Shown: positions 5,828 through 15,580 of the stretch, piece by piece | Position numbering within the stretch: the stretch's first letter is position 1 | Layout: each line of letters begins with the position of its first letter | NCBI GenBank assembly: GCA_027297435.1 | Contig: JAPUIA010000237.1 | Coordinates: forward strand, 1 to 55,117 | Length of the DNA: 55,117 nt | Direction of reading: 5' to 3' | Source: Gammaproteobacteria bacterium | GTDB lineage: Bacteria > Pseudomonadota > Gammaproteobacteria > Pseudomonadales > Azotimanducaceae | Translations under genes and position numbers: made by a program | Notes under the pieces: model-generated | Databases searched by the model: none | What the model was told of the DNA's origin: nothing | The model's input: the letters and a program-made list of their open reading frames with translations, nothing else

Positions 5828-8215
5828 GTGGAGATTGACGAACAAAGCGACATCATCCTACCGGACGGATCGCCCGGACGGGATGTGGTCCTGCCGCGAG
5901 ACGTCCTGCCAGGGGTCATTCAGATCATCGCGCAAGAAAGTCGGCCATTCTTCCCAGGGCAGGCGATACCGTTGCTCTTGGATGCGCAAATGTGGACATC
6001 CACTCTGCAAGTCATCCGCGAACGCAAGCTGCAGGTCGTCGGTCTGATCGCCACCCGCGGCGAGTTGTCCGAAACCCTGGCGCCTGAGGATCTGTATGCA
6101 ATGGGCACCGCGTGCCGCATTCATCGCATCAATCAAACCGAAGGCCATATCCAGGTCTTGTTGGAGGGCCTACAACGGTTCCGCGTCCGGCGCTGGGTCA
6201 ACGACCGCACACCGCTATCGGTGAACGCTCAGTACTTTCCGGTGCGGGCGGCCAGCGACACACCCGAAGAAAAGGCCTATGCGGTGGCCATCATCAATAC
6301 CATCAAAGAGCTCATCCCGCTGAATCCGCTTTTTGGCGAGGAACTCAAGATCTTCTTGGCCCGCTCAAACCCCAACGAGCCCTCGGTGCTGGCCGACTTC
6401 GCCGCAGCGCTAACGACGGCTTCCAAAGAAGACTTGCAGGAGGTGTTGGAAACGATTTCCTTGCAGCCGCGGCTGGAACGCGTCGTAGAGCTACTGCATC
6501 GCGAGGTGCAAATCGCTCAGGCGCAGATGGAGATACGCCAGCACGTCGAAGAAGCGATTCAAGGGCACCAGCGTGAAACTTTTTTGCGCCAACAACTGAA
6601 GTTCATTCAGCAAGAACTCGGCATAACCAAGGACGACAAGACCGCTGAAATCGACGAATTCCGTGGGCGTCTCGAAGGTAAGTCAGTACCCGAAACCGCC
6701 CAGCAGAGAATCGACGACGAGCTTACCAAGCTCTCGCTCCTAGAGCTCGGATCGGCAGAATATGGGGTCACACGTAACTACCTCGACTGGTTGACGGCCG
6801 TACCGTGGGGAACATACACGGAGGATACGAACGATCTGGCGATCGCCAAGCAGCGGCTTGCCAAAGACCACGAAGGCCTGGACGACGTCAAAGCGCGAAT
6901 CATCGAATTCTTGGCGCTTGGCATCATGAAAGGCGACGTTACCGGTTCGATCATCTGCCTCGCCGGCCCGCCGGGCGTCGGCAAAACGTCGCTCGGTCGT
7001 TCCATCGCCGCGGCGCTCAACCGTAAGTTCTACCGATTCTCGGTCGGCGGCATGCGCGACGAAGCCGAGATCAAAGGTCATCGTCGCACCTACGTCGGGG
7101 CCATGCCGGGCAAGCTCATACAAGCGTTGAAAGATACAGGCGTGGCGAACCCCGTGATCATGTTGGACGAGATCGACAAGATCGGTGCCTCCTACCAGGG
7201 TGACCCCGCATCGGCACTACTCGAAGTGTTGGACCCCGAACAGAACAGCAACTTTCACGACCACTACCTAGACGTCGACTTCGATCTATCGAAGGTGTTG
7301 TTCATCTGCACCGCCAACCAGTTGGACACCATTCCCGCACCACTGTTGGATCGCATGGAGGTCATTCGCCTATCCGGCTATCTGGACGTCGAGAAACTCG
7401 CCATCGCCCGCAAACACCTCTTGCCCCGACAGCTCGCGCGCGCCGGCCTACGCAGGCGTGGCGACATCAAGATCAATGCCGCCGCGTTGAAAACCATCAT
7501 CGAAGGCTACTCGCGAGAGGCGGGCGTGCGCCGCCTCGATAAGGCCCTCGCCGCCATCGTGCGCAAATGCATCATCAAGTTGTTGGAGGGCGCCGAGAAG
7601 CCCATCGCGGTCGGCAAATCCGACGTCTCGGAGTATTTAGGACCACCGATCTACGAGAAAGAACCGCTCCAACAGGGGGTCGGAGTGGTAACCGGGCTTG
7701 CCTGGACGGCACTCGGCGGCGTGACCCTACCGGTGGAAGCGACGCGGGTTCACAGCCGCCAAGCGGGCCTACGCATTACCGGGCAGCTCGGAGACGTTAT
7801 GCAGGAATCCGCCAACATCGCCTACAGCTACCTGCTTGCCAACCGCGAACGCTTGCAGATCGATGAGGAATTTTGCAACCGGGCGTTCATTCATCTACAC
7901 GTTCCGGCGGGCGCCACGCCTAAGGATGGTCCGAGCGCGGGCATCACCATCGCGACCGCCTTGTTGTCGCTGGCGAGAGGCAAACAACCGCGAATCAACG
8001 CGGCGATGACCGGCGAGTTGACCCTCACGGGCAAGGTGTATCCTGTCGGTGGGATCCGCGAAAAGCTACTTGCGGCCAAGCGTCAAAAAATCAGACGCGT
8101 AATCTTGCCGGCAGCCAATCAACGCGACTATGACGAAGTACCGGAACACATCCGCAAAGGGATCAAGGTAGACTTCGTCGTCACCTTCGAGGATGTGGTC
8201 GCGCTCGTTTTTTAA
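5828..8215 (+). CDS. lon: ATP-dependent Lon protease (possibly a Lon paralogue)
   Basis: 795 residues with full Lon architecture: N-terminal substrate-binding domain (about 10-215), coiled linker, AAA+ module with Walker A GPPGVGKT (380-387) and Walker B IMLDEID (Asp447-Glu448), and a C-terminal protease domain with KDGPSAG (Ser703) and GGIREK (Lys746). The Ser-Lys spacing of 43 equals that of E. coli Lon. It degrades damaged and regulatory proteins in the cytoplasm. It begins with GTG at 5828; no better start is visible. The N-terminal sequence RPFFPGQAIPLLLDAQMW differs from housekeeping Lon, and clpX/hupB neighbours are absent, so this may be a second Lon of the AsrA type. A sigma-32-like promoter precedes it, and its TAA overlaps the next ATG. 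Confidence 0.93.
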   Translation: MEIDEQSDIILPDGSPGRDVVLPRDVLPGVIQIIAQESRPFFPGQAIPLLLDAQMWTSTLQVIRERKLQVVGLIATRGELSETLAPEDLYAMGTACRIHRINQTEGHIQVLLEGLQRFRVRRWVNDRTPLSVNAQYFPVRAASDTPEEKAYAVAIINTIKELIPLNPLFGEELKIFLARSNPNEPSVLADFAAALTTASKEDLQEVLETISLQPRLERVVELLHREVQIAQAQMEIRQHVEEAIQGHQRETFLRQQLKFIQQELGITKDDKTAEIDEFRGRLEGKSVPETAQQRIDDELTKLSLLELGSAEYGVTRNYLDWLTAVPWGTYTEDTNDLAIAKQRLAKDHEGLDDVKARIIEFLALGIMKGDVTGSIICLAGPPGVGKTSLGRSIAAALNRKFYRFSVGGMRDEAEIKGHRRTYVGAMPGKLIQALKDTGVANPVIMLDEIDKIGASYQGDPASALLEVLDPEQNSNFHDHYLDVDFDLSKVLFICTANQLDTIPAPLLDRMEVIRLSGYLDVEKLAIARKHLLPRQLARAGLRRRGDIKINAAALKTIIEGYSREAGVRRLDKALAAIVRKCIIKLLEGAEKPIAVGKSDVSEYLGPPIYEKEPLQQGVGVVTGLAWTALGGVTLPVEATRVHSRQAGLRITGQLGDVMQESANIAYSYLLANRERLQIDEEFCNRAFIHLHVPAGATPKDGPSAGITIATALLSLARGKQPRINAAMTGELTLTGKVYPVGGIREKLLAAKRQKIRRVILPAANQRDYDEVPEHIRKGIKVDFVVTFEDVVALVF

Positions 8216-10020
8216 TGCCCGATATTCCCAATCCGCACGCGCTCGCCTCGATGCTCCTAACGGTCGTGGCGCTGTATCTGTTCAGCCAAGACCGTATCCG
8301 TTTAGAGATATCTAGCCTCGGTCTGATCGCCATACTCGCCGTCGGATTTGCGGTTTTTCCGTATCGGGATTTCCGGTCGACGGCGTTCTTTTCCGGTTTC
8401 GGTCACGAGGCATTGATAGCCGTCTGCGCCTTAATGGTGCTCGGCCAAGGATTGGTTACGACGGGTGCGCTGGAACCCGTGGGTCGGTTACTCGGTCGGA
8501 TGTGGGGCAAATCGCCCTTCTTGTCCTTTGCGGCAACGTTGCTGGTCGGTGCGGTGCTGTCCGCCTTCATCAACAATACCCCGATCGTCGTGCTGCTCTT
8601 GCCGATCCTCATTAGCGTCTGCCTACGTACTTCGACCTCTCCTTCGCGCATTCTGATGCCCATGGGGTTCGCGACCCTTATCGGCGGTATGGGCACCACC
8701 ATCGGCACGTCGACCAACCTGCTAGTCGTCAACATTGCAGCCGATCTCGGGCTGCCCAGATTCGGTATGTTCGATTTCCTTTTTCCGGCAGCAATCGGCG
8801 GCGGGGTGGCACTGTTGTATCTGTGGCTCATCGCACCGCGGCTGCTTCCGGAACGCGACATTGACCTAACCGACGCCTCTCCACGCCTTTTCGAGGCGCG
8901 CCTGCACCTGAACGAGGAATCGCCCGTCGTCGGTCAGACCCTTACGGACGCCATTGCGACTGCGGGGGGTGACATGAAGGTCACGCGCATCCGCCGTGGC
9001 GGGACGTTTATCTTGCCCTTGCCCGACGTCGAACTGCGTGCCGGGGACCGGTTGCGCGTCACGGACACCCCGCAAAAACTGAAAAGCTTCGAAGACGCAT
9101 TGAAGGCCACGTTGTACAGCGAAGATCACGTTGTCGACGAGGAACATCCGCTCGCGGCGGAAAACCAGATGCTGGCCGAGGTGGCCGTCGTTCAGGGCTC
9201 ATCATTGGACCGTACTAATTTGCGCTTCGCGCGCTTTCTGAATCGCCACCAACTCGTGGTGCTGGCCCTGCATCGAGCTGGCAAGGATATCTGGCGACCG
9301 CGCGAAGACATCGAAGACGTCATCTTGCAACCCGGGGACATATTGCTGGTGCAAGGCCCACGGGAGCAGATCGCCGAGTTGAAGAAGAGTACGGAGTTCT
9401 TGGTCTTGGACGCCAGTATCGATCTTCCGAGTACCAGCAAAGCGCCCATGGCGCTACTGATTCTCGCCGGCGCCATCGGCCTCGCCGCGGCCGGGATCAT
9501 GCCTATCGCCGTCAGCGCGGTTGCCGGTGCGGCGATCATGTTGCTGACCCGTTGTATGAATGTTGGTACCGCGATTCGCGCCATCAGCCCGTCGGTATTC
9601 TTTGTCGTGGTGGCAAGCCTGGCGCTTGGGCGCGCCCTAATCGAAACCGGTGCCACCCAATACATCACCGAGGTCTTCCTGTTCGTCACGAGCGGCGCCG
9701 ATAACGTGGTGATACTCGGTGCGTTGATGTTATTGCTGACCATCCTCACCAACGTGGTCTCGAACAACGCCGCAGCCGTAATCGGCACCCCAATCGGCAT
9801 CGGTATCGCGCAGCAACTCGGCCTTCCGCCAGAGCCATTCGTACTCGCCGTATTGTTCGGCGCCAACATGAGCTATGCGACGCCCATGGCATATCAAACC
9901 AACCTGTTGGTGATGAGTGCGGGCAATTACCGCTTTTCAGAGTTCGTCAAGGTGGGTGTACCGCTAACGGTGTTGATGCTGATTACCCTGACTTGGGTGC
10001 TGTCGGCGCTTTACTTTTGA
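8215..10020 (+). CDS. SLC13-type anion transporter with TrkA-C domains
   Basis: 601-residue polytopic inner-membrane protein of the DASS/citrate transporter family. Two hydrophobic halves (about 1-205 and 395-601) carry the paired signatures FINNTPIVVLLLPI/GTSTNLLV and NVVSNNAAAVIGTP/MSYATPMAYQTN. Between them lie two TrkA-C-like cytoplasmic domains (about 215-295 and 310-390), a typical insertion in bacterial SLC13 permeases, perhaps for ligand regulation. Substrates of the family are dicarboxylates, sulfate or citrate; the sequence does not tell which. ATG at 8215 overlaps the lon stop (TAATG), so translation is probably coupled to lon, an unusual partnership. Confidence 0.88.
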   Translation: MPDIPNPHALASMLLTVVALYLFSQDRIRLEISSLGLIAILAVGFAVFPYRDFRSTAFFSGFGHEALIAVCALMVLGQGLVTTGALEPVGRLLGRMWGKSPFLSFAATLLVGAVLSAFINNTPIVVLLLPILISVCLRTSTSPSRILMPMGFATLIGGMGTTIGTSTNLLVVNIAADLGLPRFGMFDFLFPAAIGGGVALLYLWLIAPRLLPERDIDLTDASPRLFEARLHLNEESPVVGQTLTDAIATAGGDMKVTRIRRGGTFILPLPDVELRAGDRLRVTDTPQKLKSFEDALKATLYSEDHVVDEEHPLAAENQMLAEVAVVQGSSLDRTNLRFARFLNRHQLVVLALHRAGKDIWRPREDIEDVILQPGDILLVQGPREQIAELKKSTEFLVLDASIDLPSTSKAPMALLILAGAIGLAAAGIMPIAVSAVAGAAIMLLTRCMNVGTAIRAISPSVFFVVVASLALGRALIETGATQYITEVFLFVTSGADNVVILGALMLLLTILTNVVSNNAAAVIGTPIGIGIAQQLGLPPEPFVLAVLFGANMSYATPMAYQTNLLVMSAGNYRFSEFVKVGVPLTVLMLITLTWVLSALYF

Positions 10021-10032
10021 TGCCGACTGGGA

Positions 10033-10056
10033 ATCGCGGCTAAAGCCGCTCCTACC
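10033..10056. repeat. Solitary REP palindrome
   Basis: This unit contains CGCGGCTAAAGCCG and ends GCTCCTACC. It is the same REP type as the pair at 48703-48775, with TAAA instead of TGAA in the loop. It sits between the convergent transporter and HAD genes. Confidence 0.75.
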
Positions 10057-10112
10057 GTGTCGAGCCTTGCTTCGCTTGGCCACCACGTTTCTACGTTCTC
10101 GTGCTTGGCGCT

Positions 10113-10757
10113 CTATCTCGCCGGCAACGACGCCAAGAGGGCAACTACTTCGTGGAGAGACCGAACGATCGTATGTCCGAGCGCTTGCACAGAGTCCGAC
10201 GGGCGAACGAGATCCGGCACCTGAAATACCGTCAACCCAGCGGCCACCGCGGCCCGGACCCCGTTGTCGGAGTCCTCGAAAGCCCAACAGACGTGAGGGG
10301 CCAGCCCCAAGCGCTGGACGGCTTCGAGATACGGGTCGGGATGCGGTTTGCCGCGCCGGGTTTCGCCACCGCAAATCACGTGCTGAAACCGATTCGACAG
10401 CTTGGCGTTGCCGAGTTTCGCGATAGTCGTCTCGCGTCGGGTAGACGTCGCGAGCGCCGCGGGCACGCCGTGGCGGTCCAACAGATCGAGCACCTCCACC
10501 GCGCCGGACTTCACGACGACCGGATGGTGCAACACGCGTGCGTGATACAGATCGTGCCATCGCTCAGAGACCGCTTGCCACGGGAATCGCGCACCAAAGT
10601 TGGTGCACAAAATCTGCTCCGTCGCAGCGTATGTCGAGCCAATGCACAGATTGTATACGTCGAGATCCGGTTCCCAATCGCAATCACGGCACGCTTCCAC
10701 GAAGCACTGCCGTGCGACTCGTTCCGAATCGAGCAACAAGCCGTCCATGTCGAACAC
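10113..10757 (-). CDS. HAD-superfamily hydrolase (phosphoglycolate phosphatase / beta-PGM-like)
   Basis: 214 residues. Motif I FDMDGLLLDSE lies at the very N-terminus, with the nucleophile Asp in FDMDG. A helical cap domain follows (about 15-80), then motif II (ALATSTRR) and motif III/IV (GKPHPDPYLEAVQRLGLAPHVCWAFEDSDNGVRAA). Such enzymes remove phosphate from sugar phosphates or nucleotides; the substrate is not deducible. The likely start is the GTG at 10757, which has AAGG upstream; it gives an unusually short N-terminus, and no ATG lies in frame upstream before a stop inside acnA. It is transcribed with acnA, 25 bp after its stop. Confidence 0.85.
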   Translation of the reverse strand: MFDMDGLLLDSERVARQCFVEACRDCDWEPDLDVYNLCIGSTYAATEQILCTNFGARFPWQAVSERWHDLYHARVLHHPVVVKSGAVEVLDLLDRHGVPAALATSTRRETTIAKLGNAKLSNRFQHVICGGETRRGKPHPDPYLEAVQRLGLAPHVCWAFEDSDNGVRAAVAAGLTVFQVPDLVRPSDSVQALGHTIVRSLHEVVALLASLPAR

Positions 10758-10782
10758 GACGCCTTGCGGCCACTGGGTCGGC

Positions 10783-13464
10783 TCAGGCAGCGCCAGCCAC
10801 CAGGTTGTTCAACACGTATTGGAGAATGCCGCCGCTCTTGAAATAGGCGATTTCATTGTCGGTATCCAAGCGGCTTCGTACCTGAATGGTTTGCTCGCTG
10901 CCGTCCGCATCCGTGACCACCAGCTCCAAGAGTTGCCGCGGGGTTATCTCGGTGACGCCGGCCGGTAGGCGTATGTCAACAACTTCGTCACCGGACAAAC
11001 CCAGGCTCTTACGGCTGTCGCCCTCCTGAAACACCAAGGGCAACACGCCCATGCCGATGAGGTTGGAGCGATGAATACGCTCGAAGCTCTCGACAATGAC
11101 CGCTTTGACGCCAAGCAAGCGCGTGCCTTTGGCGGCCCAATCGCGACTGGAACCGGTGCCGTATTCCTTACCGGCGAACACCACCAACGGCGTCTCTTCG
11201 CCCTGGTAGCGCATCGCCGCGTCGTAAATGCTGAGTTGATCGCCCGATGGAATGTGCACCGTATAGCCGCCTTCCACACCCTCAACCATCTCGTTGCGGA
11301 TACGGATATTGGCGAACGTGCCGCGCATCATCACCTCGTGATTGCCGCGGCGCGAGCCGTAGGAGTTGAAATCGACGACGTTGACGCCGTACTGCTGCAG
11401 ATACTGACCCGCAGGACTGTCGGCCTGGATCGCGCCGGCCGGTGAGATGTGATCGGTCGTGACAGAATCACCCATCAGCGCGAGGATGCGCGCGCCCGAT
11501 ACCGCGACCGGCTGGTCGAGATCCCCGCCCACCGAGAAGAACGGCGGTTGTTTGATATAGGTCGAGTTCTCCCATCCGTAGGTGCCGGAGTCAGAGATGT
11601 CGATGGCTTGCCAGGCCTCGGGGCCGGTGAACACGTCCGCGTACTGGCGGCCGAACATGTCCGCAGAAACTTCGGCCACCGCATCGGCTATCTCTTGATT
11701 GCTCGGCCAAATATCCCGCAGGTAAAGGTTCTCACCATTCTTGCCTTGGCCGATGGGATCGGTCGCCAAATCGATGCGGGTGGTTCCCGCGATTGCGTAC
11801 GCGACAACCAATGGTGGGGATGCAAGCCAGTTGGTCCGCACTTCCTGGTGCACGCGACCCTCAAAATTGCGATTGCCCGACAGTACCGACGCGACCAGCA
11901 AGTCACCCTCGATGATCGCACTCGAGATCTCCTCCGGCAGCGGACCGGAGTTGCCAATGCAGGTCGTACAACCGTAGCCGACCAGATTGAATCCGAGCTT
12001 GTCGAGCTCATCCTGCAAATGGGTTTTCTCCAAGTACTCGGTCACCACCTTGGAACCCGGGGCCAACGAGGTCTTCACCCAAGGTTGAACCTCGAGGCCC
12101 AGCTCTGACGCCTTCTTCGCAACCAGTCCTGCACCCAACATGACCGCAGGATTCGACGTGTTGGTACACGAGGTGATGGCGGCAATCACCACGTCGCCGT
12201 GGCCCAGCGTGTAGTCGGCGCCTGTGACCTCAACCTGAACATCTTTGCTGTCGGCGCGACCCTCGAGATCGAGAGCGTCGTCAAACGCTTTGGCCATATC
12301 CGTCATCGCGACACGATCTTGGGGGCGCTTCGGACCCGCCAGGCTTGGCACCACGGTTTCGAGTTCCAAAGCCAACGTATCGGTATAGGCCGCGTCGACG
12401 CCATCGTGCCCGCGCCACAGGCCCTGCGCTTTCGCATAGGCTTCCACCAACGCCACCGTTTCCGTCGGTCGATCGGAGAGTCGCAGATAGTTGATGGTTT
12501 CTTGATCGATCGGAAAGAAGCCGCAGGTCGCACCGTATTCGGGCGCCATGTTGGCAATGGTGGCGCGATCGGCAAGCGGCAGCTGATCGAGGCCGTCGCC
12601 GAAAAATTCGACGAACTTGCCGACGACACCGTGCTCGCGCAGCATTTCGACGACCCGCAACACCAAATCGGTCGCGGTGATGCCTTCGGGCAACGTGCCG
12701 GACAGTTTGAATCCGACAACGTCGGGAATCAGCATCGAGATGGGTTGGCCCAGCATCGCGGCCTCGGCTTCGATCCCGCCGACGCCCCACCCCAGCACAC
12801 CCAGCCCATTGATCATAGTCGTGTGGCTATCGGTACCGACCAACGTATCCGGATAGGCGATCGCGCGCCCGTCGACATCTTTGGTCCACACGACCTTGGC
12901 GAGGTATTCGAGGTTCACCTGATGACAAATACCGGTGCCTGGGGGCACCACGCGAAAGTTATCAAACGCCTTCTGACCCCAACGCAAGAACCGATAGCGT
13001 TCCTGGTTTCGCGCCATCTCCATTTCGACATTCTCTTCAAACGCCGCTGCATTACCGAACTTGTCCACCATGACCGAGTGGTCGATGACGAGATCGACAG
13101 GCGACAGAGGATTGATGATGCTCGGATCGTGGTCCGCGGCGACGACGGCGCTGCGCATGGCGGCTAGATCGGCCACCGCCGGTACGCCGGTAAAGTCCTG
13201 CATGAGTACCCGCGCCGGACGATAAGCGATTTCCTCTGCTTCCGGCGGTTGGTCGACCCACCCCCCTAGCGCTTGAATGTCCCCGGTCGTAACGCTGTTG
13301 CCGTCTTCGAACCTCAGCAGATTTTCCAACAGAATCTTGAGCGACATGGGCAGCTTGGATACGTTACCGATCCCAGCGGCTTGAGCGTCCGGCAGGCTGA
13401 AATAGTCGTATTCCCGGCCGTCGACATTGAGGGTCTTCTTACAGTTGAAACTATTTAGACTCAT
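10783..13464 (-). CDS. acnA: Aconitate hydratase A
   Basis: 893 residues, the AcnA/IRP-type aconitase that interconverts citrate and isocitrate in the TCA cycle. The 4Fe-4S ligands are visible: Cys433 in [11 protein letters not shown], and Cys499 and Cys502 in [14 protein letters not shown]. Substrate-binding segments include [22 protein letters not shown] (about 209-230) and the C-terminal swivel domain with [10 protein letters not shown]. Length matches E. coli AcnA (891). The ATG at 13464 has GAGG upstream. It leads a two-gene unit with the HAD hydrolase. In the 150-bp upstream gap I see no convincing promoter or operator. Confidence 0.97.
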   Translation of the reverse strand: MSLNSFNCKKTLNVDGREYDYFSLPDAQAAGIGNVSKLPMSLKILLENLLRFEDGNSVTTGDIQALGGWVDQPPEAEEIAYRPARVLMQDFTGVPAVADLAAMRSAVVAADHDPSIINPLSPVDLVIDHSVMVDKFGNAAAFEENVEMEMARNQERYRFLRWGQKAFDNFRVVPPGTGICHQVNLEYLAKVVWTKDVDGRAIAYPDTLVGTDSHTTMINGLGVLGWGVGGIEAEAAMLGQPISMLIPDVVGFKLSGTLPEGITATDLVLRVVEMLREHGVVGKFVEFFGDGLDQLPLADRATIANMAPEYGATCGFFPIDQETINYLRLSDRPTETVALVEAYAKAQGLWRGHDGVDAAYTDTLALELETVVPSLAGPKRPQDRVAMTDMAKAFDDALDLEGRADSKDVQVEVTGADYTLGHGDVVIAAITSCTNTSNPAVMLGAGLVAKKASELGLEVQPWVKTSLAPGSKVVTEYLEKTHLQDELDKLGFNLVGYGCTTCIGNSGPLPEEISSAIIEGDLLVASVLSGNRNFEGRVHQEVRTNWLASPPLVVAYAIAGTTRIDLATDPIGQGKNGENLYLRDIWPSNQEIADAVAEVSADMFGRQYADVFTGPEAWQAIDISDSGTYGWENSTYIKQPPFFSVGGDLDQPVAVSGARILALMGDSVTTDHISPAGAIQADSPAGQYLQQYGVNVVDFNSYGSRRGNHEVMMRGTFANIRIRNEMVEGVEGGYTVHIPSGDQLSIYDAAMRYQGEETPLVVFAGKEYGTGSSRDWAAKGTRLLGVKAVIVESFERIHRSNLIGMGVLPLVFQEGDSRKSLGLSGDEVVDIRLPAGVTEITPRQLLELVVTDADGSEQTIQVRSRLDTDNEIAYFKSGGILQYVLNNLVAGAA

Positions 13465-13615
13465 AGGTCCTCACTAAAGGTGTCGTGCTTCACCCCGGTT
13501 CAACGCCAGGGTGCAAAGGGGGCGCATATTTTGCCTGAAGAATAGCGGACGGCAATTCAAGAAAAAAACGAATAAATGGAATATGGTACGTGACTAAAGG
13601 GCAACTACCGGATAT

Positions 13616-14443
13616 TCAGGCGTCCCGTGGCTCGGCTTTGCGGAACAGATGCTGACCACAGCGCCAGCAGTAGGTGGCCTCGCGAGAGTGACCTTCCGCC
13701 GAACAGTCCGGGCAAGTGCGGGTATTGGCGCGGCGGCGATTCGCCTCGCTCAGCTCTAACGTCACGATACCGGTGGGTATGGCGATGATGCCGTAGCCCA
13801 TGATCATGACGAATGTGGCCATCCCTTGGCCCAACGCCGTCTGCGGCGTCAGGTCTCCGTAGCCTACCGTCGTCAAGGTAATCACCGCCCAGTAAATGCT
13901 TTTGGGGATGCTGGTAAAGCCGTTCTCGCCCCCCTCGATGAGATACATGAACGAACCAAACACGACCACCAAGGCCATCACCGACAGGATGAACACGCTG
14001 ATCTTGCGTCGGCTCGCAACCAGCGCTTGAGTCAACAGCTCTGCTTCGCCTACATAACGCACCATGCGCAGCACGCGGAAGACACGTACCACGCGTAAGA
14101 TTCGCACCACCAAGAGATATTGGGCGCCGGCAAAGAACAGGCTCAGATAGGTCGGAATGATGCCAACGAGGTCGACGATACCGAAGAAGCTTCGCGCATA
14201 GAGCCGCGTGTTGTTGATGCACCAGAGCCGCAGCCCATACTCGATGGTAAAGAGTATGGTGAAGAACCATTCGACGAGATAGAGTTCATCACCCCACGGT
14301 TCGTGGATGGCCGAGACGGTGTCTAACAAGACGGCCAACACCGACAGTAGAATGCAGATAATGAGGCCCACGTCGAACGCTTTACCGCTCGGTGTGTGGG
14401 CCTCAAAAATGACGGTACGAACCGAGTCTTTATTAAAGCTCAT
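13616..14443 (-). CDS. Voltage-gated-type potassium channel with C-terminal zinc ribbon
   Basis: 275 residues, six-transmembrane ion-channel fold. S4 is an arginine-rich helix, RILRVVRVFRVLRMVR (114-129); the pore helix and filter read TLTTVGYGDLTP (filter 192-197); S6 contains the glycine hinge region MIMGYGIIAIPTG. This is the Kv/KvAP-like arrangement in the inner membrane, likely for K+ flux. After S6 a short cytoplasmic tail holds CPDC (244-247) and CWRC (259-262), a probable rubredoxin-like zinc ribbon. The ATG at 14443 has AGAGG upstream. A palindrome TCCAGG-GTA-CCTGGA (14467-14481) lies just upstream and could be an operator. Confidence 0.9.
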   Translation of the reverse strand: MSFNKDSVRTVIFEAHTPSGKAFDVGLIICILLSVLAVLLDTVSAIHEPWGDELYLVEWFFTILFTIEYGLRLWCINNTRLYARSFFGIVDLVGIIPTYLSLFFAGAQYLLVVRILRVVRVFRVLRMVRYVGEAELLTQALVASRRKISVFILSVMALVVVFGSFMYLIEGGENGFTSIPKSIYWAVITLTTVGYGDLTPQTALGQGMATFVMIMGYGIIAIPTGIVTLELSEANRRRANTRTCPDCSAEGHSREATYCWRCGQHLFRKAEPRDA

Positions 14444-14536
14444 GCAACCTCTCGTCGTCGTGCACTTCCAGGGTACCTGGAGGCGCGCACACCCTATCGC
14501 GGCACTCTCTGGATGCGCAAGCGACGACTTTGAGTT

Positions 14537-14594
14537 TTAGTGGACACCCGCTCTTAGTGGACCCGCTCTTAGTGGACACCCGCTCTTAGTGGAC
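14537..14594. repeat. Tandem repeat over the hsp20 stop codon
   Basis: Units beginning TTAGTGGAC start at 14537, 14554, 14569 and 14586. The first three are TTAGTGGACACCCGCTC or a 15-bp variant and the fourth is partial. On the minus strand each unit reads GTCCACTAA, which are the final codons and stop of hsp20. The 3' end of that gene was apparently tandemly duplicated. Confidence 0.85.
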
Positions 14595-15002
14595 TTTCAC
14601 CTCGATCATTCGCGGACCCTCGACCTCGCGTTTGCTGATCACCAGTCTGAGTAGGCCGGCCTCGGAAGTGGCAGAGATACTTTCCTCGTCGACGTTTTCC
14701 GGCAACCGAAAGCTACGGGTAAATTTACCGAAGCGGCGTTCTACACGATGCCGCTTGCCTTCGATTTCCTTCTCGAACTTGCGTTCACCGGTCACCGATA
14801 GCACGCCGTCTTTGACGGAGACCGATACATCGTCGCCAGCAACCGCTGGAATCTCGATCTCTATTTGGTAGGCGTCCTCGGTTTCCGAGATATCCACGGG
14901 CGGCAGCCACGCCGATCGGGCCAGGTTCTCACTGGCAAGAGTCGGAAAACGCGAGAACAGATCATCGAACTCTCTGAAGGGGCTCCAGTTGACTAAATTC
15001 AT
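14586..15002 (-). CDS. Small heat-shock protein, Hsp20/alpha-crystallin family
   Basis: 138 residues. A short N-terminus (MNLVNWSPFREFDDLF) precedes the alpha-crystallin domain (about 35-125: PPVDISETEDAYQIEIEIPAV...GVLSVTGER...FGKFTRSFRLPENVDEESISATSEAGLLRLVISKR) and a short tail. It is an ATP-independent cytoplasmic holdase that keeps unfolded proteins soluble. The start is the ATG at 15002 because AGGAGA stands at correct spacing; an upstream in-frame ATG at 15071 overlaps the promoter. A sigma-32-like promoter is present upstream. The last codons lie in a tandem repeat. Confidence 0.93.
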   Translation of the reverse strand: MNLVNWSPFREFDDLFSRFPTLASENLARSAWLPPVDISETEDAYQIEIEIPAVAGDDVSVSVKDGVLSVTGERKFEKEIEGKRHRVERRFGKFTRSFRLPENVDEESISATSEAGLLRLVISKREVEGPRMIEVKVH

Positions 15003-15044
15003 GACTTGTCTCCTATTGGTCGTAAATGAATGCTCAACACACTC

Positions 15045-15071
15045 TAAATAGGTCCAAAACCGCGCTTTCAA
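15045..15071 (-). promoter_or_regulatory. Putative sigma-32 promoter of hsp20
   Basis: On the minus strand TTGAAA (15071-15066), 13 bp, then CCTATTTA (15052-15045). The spacing equals that of the lon site. It leaves a 5' leader of about 35 bases before the ATG at 15002. Confidence 0.5.
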
Positions 15072-15102
15072 AGATCTTGAAAAAAACTATTTCGCCCCCA
15101 AC

Positions 15103-15552
15103 ATGTCTAGCTCACTTGAGCACCCACAGAATCAGCCCATGACCCACATGACAGCGGACGAAAAACAAGCATTTCTGGCCGACCTGCACGTCGGCGTGCT
15201 CGGCATCAACGACCCCGGGAAGGGTCCGCTCACCGTACCGGTATGGTACGACTATGAACCGGGTGGGCAGCTTTGGTTTCTGACCGGACCCGCCTCGAGG
15301 AAGGGTAAGTTGTTGGCGGTAGGAGATCGCATCAGCCTGTGCGCGCAGACCGAGACACCACCGTATCAATACGTGAGTGTCGAGGGCAGCGTCGCCTCGA
15401 TCGACGAACCTCGGGATGAGGGGTTGCCGATGGCGGTACGCTACCTGGGCGAGGAGCGGGGGCGCGCTTACAGCAAAGGGTCAGCCGGCGAGAGCGTCGT
15501 CGTGCGCATGAATTGCGGAAGCTGGCTTGGTGTGGATTACTCGAAGAGTTGA
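15103..15552 (+). CDS. Pyridoxamine 5'-phosphate oxidase-like FMN-binding protein
   Basis: Up to 149 residues of the split-barrel flavin-binding fold: VGVLGINDPGKGPLTVPVWYDYEPGGQLWFLTG is the first half, and KGKLLAVGDRISLCAQTETPPYQYVSVEGSVASI the second. Members bind FMN, F420 or haem and include small oxidoreductases; the reaction here is unknown. Two starts are possible, ATG 15103 and ATG 15139 (MTHMTADEKQAF); neither has a strong Shine-Dalgarno. It is divergent from hsp20 and is followed by repeat copy A. Confidence 0.8.
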   Translation: MSSSLEHPQNQPMTHMTADEKQAFLADLHVGVLGINDPGKGPLTVPVWYDYEPGGQLWFLTGPASRKGKLLAVGDRISLCAQTETPPYQYVSVEGSVASIDEPRDEGLPMAVRYLGEERGRAYSKGSAGESVVVRMNCGSWLGVDYSKS

Positions 15553-15580
15553 CAGGTTCGCGATGACCCGCACTGTTAGC

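Noticed and set aside
12199-13167. Long open frame on the plus strand opposite acnA (322 codons)
   Set aside because: It mirrors the strong acnA coding frame, has no recognisable motif and no ribosome-binding site. The same applies to the long frame at 38355-39452 opposite ptrB and to others opposite thrS, lon and lhr.
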